This document shows, piece after piece, positions 44,651 to 60,300 of a DNA stretch of 64,000 bases. Below the pieces are notes generated by a model. That model saw nothing but the letters and a program-made list of their open reading frames with translations. It made no database searches and had not been told where the DNA came from. The stretch comes from Pampus argenteus (lineage: Eukaryota; Chordata; Actinopteri; Scombriformes; Stromateidae). The stretch covers positions 468,501 to 532,500 of the forward strand of contig CM072864.1 in the NCBI GenBank assembly GCA_036937835.1. The letters run 5' to 3'. The position numbers were made by a program, and so were the translations under genes. Within the stretch, counting starts at the first letter, position 1, and each line of letters opens with the position of its first letter.

Positions 44651-44986
44651 AATATAATAAAAGACACCTCACACCCTGGCCACCCCCTGTTTGAACTGTT
44701 GCCATCAGGAAAGCGGTACAGATCAATCAGGGCAAGGACAAACAGATTCATGCACAGTTTCTACCCCACGGCAATCACCTGTTTAAATGCTGCTAAAACT
44801 AAGGCACGCTGACAATCATTCACACAGTAATCTGTTCCACTTGTTGTTGTTGTTGTTGTTGTTATGTAATTTCTTGCACTTTATAAATTTTGCACTTGGT
44901 GGAATCTTTTGCACTGACTGGTTGGCACTTTTAATTTCGTTGTACATGTGACAATGACAAATAAAGATATTCTCTATTCTCTATTC

Positions 44987-45036
<50 letters not shown>

Positions 45037-45991
45037 CTTGCCTCTGTGTTTGTGGTTTTGGGTCAGTACCTGTGTGCGTGTGTGGGAGGCTCCCAGAGGC
45101 CCGCTGGTGGAGGCGGAGCTGTAGGGGTCACAGGGGCTGGAGAGGGGGATGTTGCTATAGCGATGTAAGGGAGGTGGCTGGCCGAAGGACAAATCAGAAA
45201 AAGTGAGCGCCTCTGGACATTGAGGGTCGCCCTCCACACTGAGGAGAGAGACAGAGAGTTAGCCATCTGCTAACGTTGATGATATCAACTGAAAGATGAA
45301 GAAAACTGGAATGAACAGACCAACTCAACCAAGCCAAGACTAAACTGGAAGAAAACAGATTAAACTGCACCAAATCTATTCCATAACAATCCAAATCCCC
45401 CATCTGTTGAGGAGCACTGTGAGATATGCCCGAAAGTTGTTGAAAGCTCTGCAGAAGTTAGTAAGTGGACAATGAGTTGCCAAAGTGGAAAAGTCCAGAG
45501 AAAGACGCAGTTAGCTCCAGACGAAACAGACTTTCCCCAGAAGATGAACTCTTGTTTGTTTAATTCCTGCATTGGTTCATATACTTTTTTCATTTCACCT
45601 CCATTGTTACATAATCTAATAATTCTTCGTTAATAATTCAAACATGTCACATTTAATGTTTGTGCTTGTCACCTTCATATATTTCATATATGTTTGATCC
45701 CATTTCACGTCTATTATTATTCTGTAAATTTATTTTAAATCTTTCAAACGTGAACAGACCACTGCTGACAGGAGACAACACAACTGATAAATGATCAATC
45801 AGTGAATTGATGGATCAAGAAGCAGAGCAGAGGATAGAAAAGAGGAACATGACGGCCATTGAGGGGGCACACACACACACACACACACACACTGGGTCAC
45901 ATGATGTTGACTCACGCCAACAGCAGCGCGTGTGGGTGTGTACACTGTCGTGTTTGTGAGAGACACAGCGTGAGTGTGTGGGAGACAATGA

Positions 45992-46032
<41 letters not shown>

Positions 46033-49000
46033 GTGAAGTTAAAGTCAATATTCTGTGCTGATGTTTACATCCCTAAACTTAAACACACACACACACACAC
46101 ACACACACAGTAGTCAGATCTAGTACATCATACAGATACACCAATAAACCCACTGCTGCACATAAACATCATAACAGTCACATGTAAAGCTCCACGAGTC
46201 TGAGAGGACACACACACACGCACACACACACACACACACACATGCACACACATACACGCGCACTCTCTCTCACACACACACACGCACACACATACACACA
46301 CACACATGCACACACACGCACACACATACACACACACACACACGCACGCACATACACGCGCACTCTCTCTCACACACACACACGCACACACATGCACACA
46401 CACACGCACGCACATACAAGCGCACTCTCTCTCACACACACACACGCACACACATACACACACACATGCACACATACACACACACATGCACACACATACA
46501 CACACACATGCACACATACACACACACATGCACACACATACACACACACATGCACACACACGCACACACACGCACGCACACACACACGCACAAATGCTAA
46601 GATCACAAATAAGCACACTCAGACTGTTTCTGTTTGTCATGCTGCATTCAAAGCCAGGGGAGGTAGGTGGCAACATACATACACAGACACACAACATTAC
46701 TGCACAATCAAACACACACTGGTACTCCCACTACAGCCAGTCAACAGACAGACTCAATAATATTAATAATATTATTATTAATAATAATAATTTTCTCTCC
46801 TGCCACCAATGTGATGCTTGAACTGAACAAGTGTTGGTCAAGCAGTACCCGGAGCTGAACAGTGCAGAACTGCAGTTCCTTGAATGGCCATTTGAGGCTG
46901 TCTCCAAAAACCAACTCAATCCCCGAGGACCTCCATGTCAACGCCCAGCTTTACAGTAGACATGTACATGTCAACACCTTGGTACAAAAACTGTTTTGCA
47001 TTCATGACAACTGTACAGCACAAGTTATCTCATGACCCTTTTAATGTAGAGCAGCTCTAGACGTACTCTTTAACTAGCAGCGTCCCAAGAAGTCATAGCC
47101 AACAATTCCCCAGTGAGTGGCAAGGAGAAGCTCCCTCTAACAGGAAGACACCGCGAGCAGGACCGGGCTCCAGCAGAGTTGGGTTGTGAGAGAGATGCAC
47201 AGCAACAACAATAACACTGTAATAGTAGAAATATGACTAATAATAATAATAATAATAGTAGTAATAGAAATATGAGTAATAATAGTAATTGTAATAGTAA
47301 TAAGATGCCACAGTGAGGAAATAAACTTGTGATAACGATTACATAATAATTTATCAATAAGGCTCAATATCTGTAGCATGCTTACGTTGATCTTTAATGG
47401 TAAATCAGTGTACACAGACGGGGGACAAGCCTGAGGATGACTTAAAGCTTTCAATCAGTATATTAAAAATCATATCCATCATCAAGAAAAACATGCTCTG
47501 CTTTTATGAACTAAATCATACAAAACTCAATAACGCATTTTGAGAGATTTAAAGGAGTCTTCCAACACAAATGAGGTCATATTTGTCTCTAAATCATAGA
47601 AAAATATGAGTGCAAGGTGATGCCTCATTGATGTACAATGTGTTCAACTTTGATGAATATAGAAGCAGCATGTTAGTGTGTCAGTTAGAAACCAGTCAGT
47701 GAATCATCTGGTCATCGTCCTCCTTCATGTGTCAAACTGAGACATCGGCCTCGTCTCACCGCTGCCTGTCACACTCACTTCCTGTCAGACGGAGAAGAAA
47801 TAATAATTCGTCCACTCGATTCAACAGAATTCACCTTCATGCCGTCCTCTCGTACTGCGTACACCAGCGCCTGATGTTTCGCCTGGAGTCACATGGTCAA
47901 ACCACAGATCTGGAGGTTAGATTTCATCAGTGGATATAAAACACGACGTTATCTCTGAGATCCCTTTAACATATTCTACAGAATAAGAGACTTTTTTGCT
48001 GGTCATGAAAGGATTCCTTTGAGAGCATGAATTAGTTTTTTTTCTCCATGGCTCTGTAGTTTTTTTTTTTTAAATGTATACTCTAAGAACAGATAAATCT
48101 TCAGGATGTAGTGTTGTGGCTGTAATGAACACTGCAGCCTGCAGGAGATACTAACAACAGGCTCACGTCTGTTAATTACTTTAAGTAATTGATCAGTTTA
48201 GCTTTATTTGGCTGCTCATTTCTTCACTGCTATTGTCCCCTGTGGGCCTCCGTAGCCTGCAGCTATCACACTGTTTATAATACAGGTCAGTCACTGCAGT
48301 CTCTCACACAGCAGGTCAGTGTTTCAGTCTGCTGTAATTAAGAAGGTCCTGTGATTAACTGCTAGCTCAGTAATTACACACGTCCTGCCCGTTATACTGC
48401 ATGTGTGATATAAACAGGAAACTGTGGCACTCTCAAGCATGATGACGTGTGACCAAATATTATAAACACACGGTTCAGTTACAGGCTGGAACTTTTTGCT
48501 GTTTCACATGACCTTCTTCAGTAAATGTCTGCTGCTCAGGTGTTTTAATATGACCTGAGTATGGAACTGGATGAGTGATGTGAAAACCGTCTTTTAAAGA
48601 AGATGTTGGTCCTTATTCACGTGACCAAGGCTCTAAACTTGGGTCACATGATGAAAGACTAACGCAATAACTGCACTTTAAATGAATAGTTCAGCATTTT
48701 TGGGGAAACATTTTAAGCTTTCTTGCTTTTTTGGGTTCAGGTTAGATGAGAAAATCAATACCACTCACACATTAAATATGACACTGAAGTCAATAGGCAG
48801 TTATCTTAGTTTAGCATAAAGACTGGAAACAGGGTGAAGCAGCCTGGCTCTGTTATAAAGGTAAAGGTATAAGGGTAATAAAAAAATCCACCTACTAGCA
48901 CATGAAGCTAATATATTATATTTTTCCTTTGAATTCACAATAGAAAGTCCTGCTGCAAATATTAAAGCCAGTTAACATGTTTCCAGTGATAATGGAGTAT

Positions 49001-52000
49001 TACATTACAACATGTTGGTGATAGTAATAACATGAAACATGCAGCACCCTGCCAACTCAACATGCCATCCAACATGCCGACTGTCTGTACTGTGCATCTA
49101 CAGTATTTGTATTTGTATATCTGTGGGAGAAGTATTGATACTAACGGTAGCACAGTTATAAATACATTATAAATACATCTCATCGTGAGTTTAAGGTATT
49201 TCCACTAATGTCTCAGACACCAGATTGTCTGAGGGATTGGAACCAGCAACCACCCTGCGCCTCTGCCCTGTAGGCTCGCAGTGCTCTATATTAGGACACA
49301 ACAGGGACTCTCTGAGAAATGTGTGTTAGTGAGACACAGCACACTGAGGCCTAGTTTTACCAGAGAGAGAGAGTGAGAGACAGTGAGTGTGAATGGTTTG
49401 TGTCTCTGTAGCTGTTCGTCCAAACAGGCACCAAATGGCACCGAACCCCGAGGCAGCGAGTTGCTACTAACAACAGCTACATGTGTGTCAGCCCCACCTC
49501 TCCCTGCAGATGGTCAGTTTAGATTACGCTCTCTCTCATGCATGCATATGTTTTAGTGTTTTAATCTCTACATGTTGTCTTCTGCCAGGCTCTGATATCG
49601 GTCTGGTGATTTTCTATATATTTCTGACTGTCAACAAATCCCATGAAAAGACCAAAACCAACTTTTACAGAAATGATTCAGTCAACAGACAGAAAGCTGT
49701 CAATGCAGAGGAACACTAGTGCTGGTTTGAGTATATTTTCATTTATATGATGTAGCGCTGGTAGCCTGCTGCTGTCAATCAAACACAGACACCGACACAT
49801 CCCTCCAGCTCCTGTCAATCAAACACAGACACCAGCCCGCTGAGACAAAAATCAATATTTCAACAAACTCCTTTAAATAAATAAATAAATACATAAATAT
49901 ATATATATATATATAATACATTTAACGTGTTGACATTAGCATAAACGAAGGTTTTGATGTGATTTTTGTCTTAGCTACCACTACCCTTTGTAAGGACCCG
50001 GCATCTCTTCCTCTCATCAGCTGTGATCGGTCATATGAAGCTGGGCAGAGTCCTATTTCGAGCGGATCGCTGAGCATAACACTCATGTCTGGAAATTAAT
50101 TTGAGATGAAAGGAGAATGAGCTAAATAATCTGACGGGCTACATATCCGATCAGTATCATCCCTGTCTGCAGAGGCCATGGGTGGAGTTAATCATATTGG
50201 ACATTTGGCTGTGATTGGTCACATGAGATATGACAGAATGTGATTGGGTGAATGGCTGTGGGATGAATCAGGTTGAAGTTTGTTTGTTTGACATCCCAAA
50301 GTCCACACACCCTTTAAAGTTTCAGTTTAATATACTTTCTAACATCTCTATGAACTATGCCATGTCATAAACATCAATTAAAGCTGAGTTGTCGCTGAGC
50401 GTGATGACGATGACAGACACGTTTTATTCAGCATGACTTCCTGTAATCTTCAAACAGTTCACGTTAACTCAGCAGAAAGACCTTGATCAACTCTCCACAG
50501 AAAAGCTGTAAAACAAAAAAAAATTAAAACATAAAGTGTTGCTTATTGCCAGGATCAGTCTATAGATATATTGAGCTGACTGAAGTAAGAGGGGTCCTGA
50601 GGTAGAGTACAGAGTACAGTAAATATTTCAACTCATGTATCAGTATAGGATGGGATTAATGAGGTTTGAAGCCCTCCAAGATCTGCGTCTCTGTTTACAG
50701 AGCAGATGAAACCAAAAGATTCTCTGCATTCACCACAGCCTGAAAATGATTAACGGGAAACAAGACGTGATGACAAATTTCTACACAGTGACACTTGAAG
50801 CAGGGTGAAGGCTACCTGCTGTCCACACCGTGTCCCAAACGTTCGTGCACCACAGAAAAAGACAACTCAGATTGTGAATGTTTAACAGAATGCATTTATT
50901 CAATAGCCCCCATCTTAATTACTGCCTAAGCACTAAGTTCTTTATATCAGAAGGCTCAATGTTGCCCCATGTTTATACAGCCTCGCACTGAGCTGTTTCA
51001 TAGTGGTAGGAGGAGTCAGCATTAATGGTGGTGCCCTGGGGTCCAACATACAGCTCAGACATCGCCCCCCAGACCATGCAATGGTCGCTGAGCTTGGCCT
51101 GTTCAGAAGGTGCTACTTCCATTCGATCGTCAGTGTTTTAGCTGTTGGGACTTGTCGAGAGGACACTTATCAGAGATAAATGAGGTTTTCCAGTCTCTTG
51201 GAGTCATTTTAGCATACTTCTTTCCAAAAGCAAGCCGCTTCTCCTTTTGTAGTTTGGAAAGGTGAGGAATCAGCTGTCTTCGGTATGCTTTCAGACCCAG
51301 TTTCTCAGTCAGAAAATGAATGACAGTACTCTTAGAGACGGCTTCCCCAAGATTCAGTCTTTGACTGAGTCTGCTGGAGGATTGATGTCTCTTTCCTTGG
51401 GCCTTGCAGATGAGGTATTTGGCCCTCGAACTCAGAACTCAAATCAAATCTTATTTATATAGCCCAAAATCACAAAATACATTTGTCTCAGAGGGCTTTA
51501 CAATCTGTACAGGGAGTGACACCCTCTGTCCTTAGACCCTCGATTAGTGAGGAAAAACTTGCCCACCAAAAAACCTTTTAACAGGGAAAAAGGTGGAAGA
51601 AACCTCAGGAAGAGCCACAGAGGAGGGATCCCTCTCCCAGGACGGACAGACGTGCAATGATGTCACATGTACAGAACAAAACTGAACTGAGGGGCGAGCT
51701 GCACGAGGCATGTCTTCAAAGGAATCACAACTCTGGTATCTCTGCCACTACTTCTTCACTCATCGTATGCTTCTGCCAAGGTCCTGAGCTACCTCCCTGC
51801 AGTTCTTCCCTGCCCTGTGCGAGGCACAAAAGGTCCTTTCAGTGACATGCTTCATGGTCAACCAAAAAATGTATAGGCCTGTAACAAACTGATGAACTAA
51901 TTAAACAACCTAACAACACCTAGCTGACCAGGTATAACCACTGCATTGCTTTCATTCATCTGCTGCTTCTGATCAGCTTGAACAAGCATTTTATCAAATA

Positions 52001-55000
52001 TGTGAGCAGCAATAATGCACAGCATTTAGGACTGACAGAGCTGAAAAAACACTAGAGACTTTATTCTGCAGGACAAATATTGAGTAGAATTTACATTATG
52101 CACCCGAGTCTTGGGGGCGAACCCCTGCCACATAAAAACACCACCTATACCACTGGTTCCTCCATCTGGTCTACCCTCTTTACGACTATTGGAAGAGACA
52201 CCATCAGGATCTGAAGGGCCTGAGCAAAAACTATACATATGTACTGAGTCTATACTGAGGCCTGACTACCCAACACATGGGCCAAATGCATCATGTGAGT
52301 GTCAGCGTCAAGGCTCAACCCTGACACAGACAGGAAGGTAACTAACTAACCAAAAACAACAAAACCAAAAGGTAATCCACAAAAACACACTGGAGCTTCC
52401 CCACTCTACACTGACAAATACAACTGTTCAAGCTCAATTGCAGCTGCTGATTTATTCACTGGGTCCAGTTAGTACCTGCTATGCAGTTACTATGCAGCAT
52501 TTAGCTCCCACTTCAAGAGATGAAGCTGCAAAACTCAGAAGTCTGTCAGAGTGGACCCAAAGTTTCTCAAAAAAACTACAGCTGGACTCATAATGACAAT
52601 GTACATCACGATGGCCAGATGCATCTATAACTCACCGATAAAGTCTCTCCAGCTTTCTACTCTTCTTCTACTTCCATAATTTAATTTCCCCTTAGAGATC
52701 CAGAGAGTTTATTTTGTCTTATTACATGACGTTGATCTCATTTATGTCCATTCACTCATTAGTAGGTAGTAAAAGAAAAAAAAATCAATATCATAACACT
52801 ATTATATCTGGCATCATGACTCTTAACGACAGGTGGTTTTGGTTTCTTTTCACACTGGCTTCATAAAGTTTGTGCAGCTGGACAGATACCGTTTGCTAAA
52901 ACTTATTAGGCTCTTTCATGTTTTATTAAGCATCTGACAGGACATGCTGAGTGGCATCACGCAGACTCATAAACGGCCTCCTGCTGCACTGCTGCTGCAC
53001 ACCCAGAGGAGCTACTTCACTTACATAGAAACTTTTATATATCAAAAATCTAATGCAGTTATAAGCCACAGGAAGAATTATTATTGTTGACTAATACATT
53101 AATAAACACTTATAACTGCTGAAAGCTGCATTAATAGTGAGTCATAAACCACATATTAACTTTTTATAGACTGATTATTAATGATATGATAAGTGTTAAT
53201 AAGTTAATTAACTAGAACTAAAATAATGAGCTGAGAAGGATGATAATCCAGCATAGTAAATACCTGACAAATCAACATAATTAACGACTGATGCAAAAAT
53301 CCTGTTAATCCAATATAATCATAAAACACTGTGGTCTAGATAAGATATGAAGATAAAATAAATAAAATAACAGCATCCATCCCTGCAGTCTACCTACGAA
53401 CAGTCTGTTGCAAGACAACACTAACCAATCCATCCATGTACTACACACTGAGTACCAGCTACTGCCATGAGGGGGGAGGTCCCTTCATCTCTAGTACTGA
53501 GAAATAGGATGAAATTGATTAAAAAAACATAGCTTTATCTTTCCTTATCTATTGATGATTGACTATTTTCCAGTCGTAATGCCTGTACTATAGGTTTGTA
53601 TCTATCTCATGCAAACATGTTTTTTTGTTTTTTTCTGCATATCACTGATGTATTGGCTCACTTTGTTGACTGATCCTGGCCGCTGCTATAAATAAACACG
53701 CTCTCTGTCTTCTGTTGCAGGCTGTGCTGTCGCCAAAACGCTATCTGCAGCATGGCAATCCGACAATTCAGACAAGTCACTGCAGGTCACCAGTTGCAGG
53801 AAGCTGAGACTTAAAACATGCAAATATAGCAGCATGGCTGGAGGTTAAACAGGGAGGAGGAGAAAAAGACATAGTAGGATGTGGCTACAGACGAAAAGGA
53901 GGACAAAGTGTAAGGGAAAGGTTTGGTTTATGGATAAACATGGGGAAGTACAGTACAACGTACAGTAGAGGAATGTAAAGGACAAAAGGTGAGACAAGGA
54001 CAACAGGAGGAGGAAGAGGAGGAGGAGAGTGGCTGGTGGGAAATGGAGGAGAAGAAGTAAAAAGATAAGAAAGGTTTAAAAAAAGAAAGATTTAAGTCCA
54101 AAGTACGAATCAAATAAACTAGCTGCTACACTGCGCCATTTATTCATGTGATTTCTCAAAAAATGTCAGTGTGTCCAGAGGTTGTGATCTGATGTGAACT
54201 AATGTGACCAAACTCTTCATGTTTAACAGCAGAGGTCAGAGGAAGAAGATGTATCAGACGTTGATACACACACAACCCTTGTTAGTAGATCAGTTCATTG
54301 GCTGCATGATGACTTCAGAGGAAGCAAATGGCAGCAAACTGCAGGCATTGGTGGGATCAGGTGGAGCTGGCCCTGCTGCCGCTGTCACGCATCCCCGGCC
54401 GACATGACTGGGTCCTATGTAGGTGTATGTCTGTTGTCTGTGTGCATCTGTCTCCTGGTGGTGCTGGAGGGGGCGTGTCCAGAGCCAACTACCCACACCT
54501 GGCGGTGATCTTCACATCACCGGCTGCCTGCAGTATATAAGGAGCAGCCACACATCCAGGCTCTGTGTGTGTTGTAAAGTATCTGGACCGCCACCCTCCA
54601 AGCCTGCCTGCCAACAGCACTCTCTGGATCACCCTCCTCCTCTGGGCCGTCACCTCGCCTGCCTGCAGCCCTGTTTCCACTAATTCACCATTTCTCAAAC
54701 TCTTGTTCAGTCTGCTTCTGGGTCTTCTTCAGAAACGTGACAGCACAGCTCATCAACACTACCAGGAGGCAGCAGACAGTGTGTGTCTGTGATCAGCTGA
54801 TCTGATTAATAATAATAATACACTTCATTTACACAATGCTTTACCTGGCAGGGGAGACACCATGATCACGTAGGTGGTTCACCCAGGGCGAGGCTCAGCC
54901 ATTGCACCCCGGCCGACTGACCTCTGCGAATTCCCCAAATGTGGGAATCTCGACTGCATAATTTGTGGTAGTGGGGGACTGCGTTCGCGCTCTCCCCTTG

Positions 55001-55760
55001 TTTTTTTCTGTTCATTAATGTGCAATATTACAACACACTGTTTATAATGTGCAATATTACTACATTTCATATTTAATTCTCATACCACGTAAAATATTTT
55101 TATACTTTTATACTCTTGTTTAACTTGCACTCCTTATCTTATCACTTGTTTCATATGGCATTTCTTATTGTATTTCTATTATTTATTATTGTTATTTTTT
55201 GCCTATACTTCTTTTATTGCTTATACTTCTTTATTTCTTGTAACTCTGGCACACTAATTTCCTTCGGGATAAATAAAGTTGTTCTGATTCTGATTCTGAT
55301 TCTGATTTCAGGAAACTCAAAGATGCTTTACATGAAAAGAGGAATAAAAAATAAAACTACTAACACACTAAAGACTTCAACTCAGATTTCAATGTTTCAC
55401 GCTTCTTCTTATCTATACAGACTGTTAAAGGACCAGTTCACATGTTTCCAGTGTGTTAAAGCATCAGTCAGGTGTCCATATGAACAGTGACTGTAATCAT
55501 TGCTGCTGTTCATACTGGCTGTTCAAAGATCTGCTTCAAATGTGCTTTCAGTGTCAGTGATGGAGGTTAAAATCCACAGTGTGTCCACACAGTCATTTAA
55601 AGTAGATGTGAAGCTTCTCTGAGGCTTCATCAGTGTGAGTTAGTCATATCAAGTGGATATCTGACACATTTACAGTCTGTTTAGCATCAAATTCCCTCTT
55701 TGTGTTTCCCTGTTGAGCTGTGGTGGAAGTATAGGAACAAAAAGAGGGACTTTGGCTCTA

Positions 55761-55795
<35 letters not shown>

Positions 55796-56948
55796 TACAG
55801 TGTCAGACTGTGATGTGTGTGTGTGTGTGTGATTCTATTTCTGAGCTGAGAAGTCAGTTGGATTCTTGGTGAGAAAGTGAAGCTGTTTTAAAGTGACAAG
55901 AAACATAAAAATAGATTTCGTTGCTCACCACAACTCTCGTGGGTAAATATCTTTGTGAACACTAGAGGTGGGCGATGCTGCAAAATCTGGTTTTGATCCG
56001 ATAAGTAACACAGGGCCAGATCATTTAAATCATTTAAACCTCATTATTGTTTCACAGTGATGTGAGACGGATTTAAAAAGGTGCTGATAGAAACCAAACC
56101 ACTACTGTTACTGCAATACTACAACAAGCTCACAATACTGATGTATGAGTAGGACTCTTACACTGTCTGTTAGTGTCTACATCTTCTGTTTGATTACCTG
56201 CACTGGACTGGTCAAATGTAATATTGATATGACAGAGAGAAAGCATGTAGTAATCTTTAGTAAAAGACCCATTTTACAGCTTCATCTGACGAACTGAAAT
56301 CTGACTGAAGTCTCTGAATGTTTGAAACATGTAGAAACATCCCTGCTGTCAGTGATGGAGAGTGAGGAGGAGTGACCATCTGCAGCTGGTCATGCTTCGT
56401 CATTTGTTTAAAGGGCCTCAGGCAGCCATGTTGAATGTGATATAATGAGGAGATGATGTCTTTGTGTTCAGACATGGTTACTGGTAACTCCATCAGTGTA
56501 GATAATGAAGATAATGAAGTCTGCTTCTCTTCAGAAACATTTAACCTGCTCAGCTCATTTTCAATTGATTTTATAAACATTTATAAAGTTATCAGTGTCA
56601 AATATCTCACTACAGTTCGACTCGAAGCTTAAACTGAAACTAAAATCTCCTGCCTGATTCTCCCACAGACCTCAGAGCCGCAGCATCAAAGTGTCACAGT
56701 GGTTGTGTTTCAGCGTTCGTGGAGACTGCAGTAACACACTGTGGGAATATTTAGACTCTGATTCAGCCACATCATCCTGTCACAATGTGCAGCGCCTCAC
56801 TTCAGTTTTACCTGCATTTGGAGGGTTGGCGGTGTTAATTTCTGCTCAGCCCATTATTTTCTCCTGCAGGCATTTAAATACACAAATACAACCTACACAC
56901 ACACGCACACACACACACACACACACACCACACACACACACGCACACA

Positions 56949-56991
<43 letters not shown>

Positions 56992-57002
56992 ACACACACA
57001 CA

Positions 57003-57043
<41 letters not shown>

Positions 57044-57281
57044 CCACACACACACACACACCACACACACACAAAGTGGAGCACCTCCTGGTTGTTCTGC
57101 CCACAAAATACTGCAGAACACAAAACACTGATTAATCTCACACACTACACGCCACAGTTGGAGCAGTGCATGCTGGTAATATGAGCCTTTTTCTCCCGCT
57201 GCTGCAGTAAACCTGGTCGGTGTGTATATAGGATCTGAGCTGAGCAGACATAATAAGCCCTGATCATCCACCCACAGCCCT

Positions 57282-57323
<42 letters not shown>

Positions 57324-60300
57324 ATACTGTATAGCGCAGGCTGGTTAGCATTTTGCTGCATCATGCCTCAGCCTGAATCTGCCGAGGACACTTTCTGTCC
57401 AACACGAGTCAGACTTTTACTGTCTCTGTTATGTTTAACAGGATTCCTCTTATTGATATGATGATTATTAGGGACATGTTCTAAATTATATTATAGCAAC
57501 AGAGAGGCCAGATTTATCCTACTTTAAAATTTGCTGTGGATGTTCATGGTCATCAGAGGATGTGTCTCTAGGCGCTGGGAAAGAAAATGATCAATCAAAC
57601 TCCTAAAACAACAATTAGCTTAGCATAAAGACTAGAAGTAGGGGGAAACAGCTAGCCTGGCTCTGTTCAAAGTTTAATAGTTAGCGTTCAATGCATCTAT
57701 CAACCTGTCTGAAGATCACTGATTCATATGTTATATCTTGTTTGTCTTCAGGGTTTCATGAGAAACCTGAAGCTGTTTAATCTGAGGAGAAGGAACATAA
57801 AAAGAATAAGAGGAAGGTTTGAACTTCAGGGAGAGAAATGTGGAGGCTTGTGTGGAGGAGGAACATCATGCATTAGTATTTATGTACTGTGTTATTTCTA
57901 CTTTTACATAAACCAGCTATAATTGACATTTTTCACAATAACAGTCTGAACTGTCAGTGATAGCCTGCAGAGAATCACCAGCTTTATAGTGAGTTTCACC
58001 GTACACTACCTGCTCAGCACCAACCAGCCAACAGACAGTTACTGCAGACCAGCTGGTGAACAGCGTGCAGCATTAAGATGTTTCCATCAGGAGTTGGTGG
58101 AGAACAGAAACACTAACAGAGAGTGAATATTGGACTGCTGGATGTGGAAAACATATCACTCCTGTGATGAACACTAAACATCTCTTAATGACGTTAATAA
58201 TAAAATGTTTCAGTAGTTCTTTCATCACTGCTGGACAGATTCAGTTGACTTTACATATTCATGCTCCCAGAGGATGAATGACCTTTCCTCTAGCATCCTC
58301 AGGATCCTCCACTAACTGCTACGGCTATAAGATAATAATGTTGTGTGATGAAGGCGGCATCCTGTTATTAAACACACGGTCACGGCCTGAATCTGTCCCA
58401 CCAAGCCTGAGCCTGGTGTCGGGTCAGAATCTGCTCAGAGGTTTCCAGGCAACAGCCTCCTCTGGGATTAAAGCAACAATGCTGCTGAGTCAACTTCTTC
58501 AGCAACGCTCCCCAGGCAGCCTGCATGAGTCAGCCATGTCTTCTCTTCATCAACAGCCCCAGCGGCAGAGCAAAAAGCTAATGAAGCACCTCACTGCTGA
58601 GGACGGGGGCTGGACTCCCACTGTACTCATATGAACATGACTATAAAGCCTGCACAGACTCCAGATGATACAACTACAGAACAGAGAAAACAGCTGCAGT
58701 TTATGAACCTGTCGATCAGTCAGAGAATTGATCCGTGACCGTGAATGTGTTGTGGTTTCTTTAGTCCTCCATCACAGTAAACTGAATGTCTTTGGGTTGA
58801 GGATGTTTCAAACATCAAATATGAACTTTGAACTTCAACAGAAGATCCAGTTAGAAGAGGAGCAGCGAGCACACACACATCGTAGAGGAGCTCTCAGAGT
58901 CTCCAGTCAGCAAAATACTGCAAACACTCATATTTCCATCATTATTAGAAGTGTCACATGACCTGGAGTCTACTGAGGTTGTGGTTACAATCAGCTGATT
59001 CAGCTGATGCATAAGATGGCTACTGCTGGCTCACCTTAAATATCCTCTGAAACATCATTCACACACACACACACACGGACAGGTAGAGACACGAACACGG
59101 GCACGAACACACGCGTGCACGCGCTTAAAACGACAGGTGAATAGTAAGCAAACCGGCCCCTGCGCGCACATTAACAGCGCGCCTGTATTTGCTGAGCAGC
59201 GTCAACACTGTAAGAAGCGGACATCATGTCGCATTTCAGTCACATTTACAACCGGCGGAAACAAACGGAAATAAACGGAAATAAACGGAAATAAACGGCA
59301 ACAAACGGAAACAAACGGCACGTCTCCGCGTTTCTTCTGCTGCTTTCTTACCAGTACAGAAGCTTGTTGTGCAGGATCGCGGGCGTTTTGTCCGACGCGC
59401 AGTTGATGCACCACATTGTTGCTGCTGCTGATGCTGATGGTGATGATGATGATGGTGATGGTGAGCAACGCTGCAACAACAACAACCGGGAGGAGACCGG
59501 AGAGGGAGGGAGAGAGAGAGACCGGAGAGGGAGGGAGAGAGAGACCGGAGAGGGAGGGAGAGAGAGAGAGAGATACCAGAGTGGGAGGGAGAGAGAGAGA
59601 GATACCAGAGTGGGAGGGAGAGAGAGAGACCGGAGGGGGAGGGAGAGAGAGAGACCAGAGAGGGAGGGAGGGAGAGAGAGAGAGACCGGAGGGGGAGGGA
59701 GAGAGAGAGAGAGACCGGAGAGGGAGGGAGAGAGAGAGACCGGAGAGGGAGGGAGAGAGAGAGACCGGAGAGGGAGGGAGAGAGAGAGACCGGAGAGGGA
59801 GGGAGAGAGAGAGAGACCGGAGAGGGAGGGAGAGAGAGAGACCATAGAGGGAGGGAGAGAGAGAGACCGGAGAGGGAGGGAGAGAGAGAGAGACCGGAGA
59901 GGGAGGGAGAGAGAGAGACCATAGAGGGAAGGAGAGAGAGACCAGAGTGGGAGGGAGAGAGAGAAACCGGAGAGGGAGGGAGAGAGAGAGACCGGTGAGG
60001 GAGGGAGGGAGAGAGAGACCGGAGAGGGAGGGAGAGAGAGAGACCGGAGAGGGAGGGAGAGAGAGACCATAGAGAGAAGGAGAGAGAGACCAGAGTGGGA
60101 GGGAGAGAGAGAAACCGGAGAGGGAGGGAGAGAGAGAGACCATAGAGGGAGGGAGAGAGAGAGACCGGAGAGGGAGGGAGAGAGAGAGACCGGAGGGGGA
60201 GGGAGAGAGAGAGAGATACCAGAGAGGGAGGGAGAGAGACCAGAGAGGGAGGGAGAGAGAGAGAGAGACCAGAGAGGGAGGGAGAGAGAGAGACCGGAGA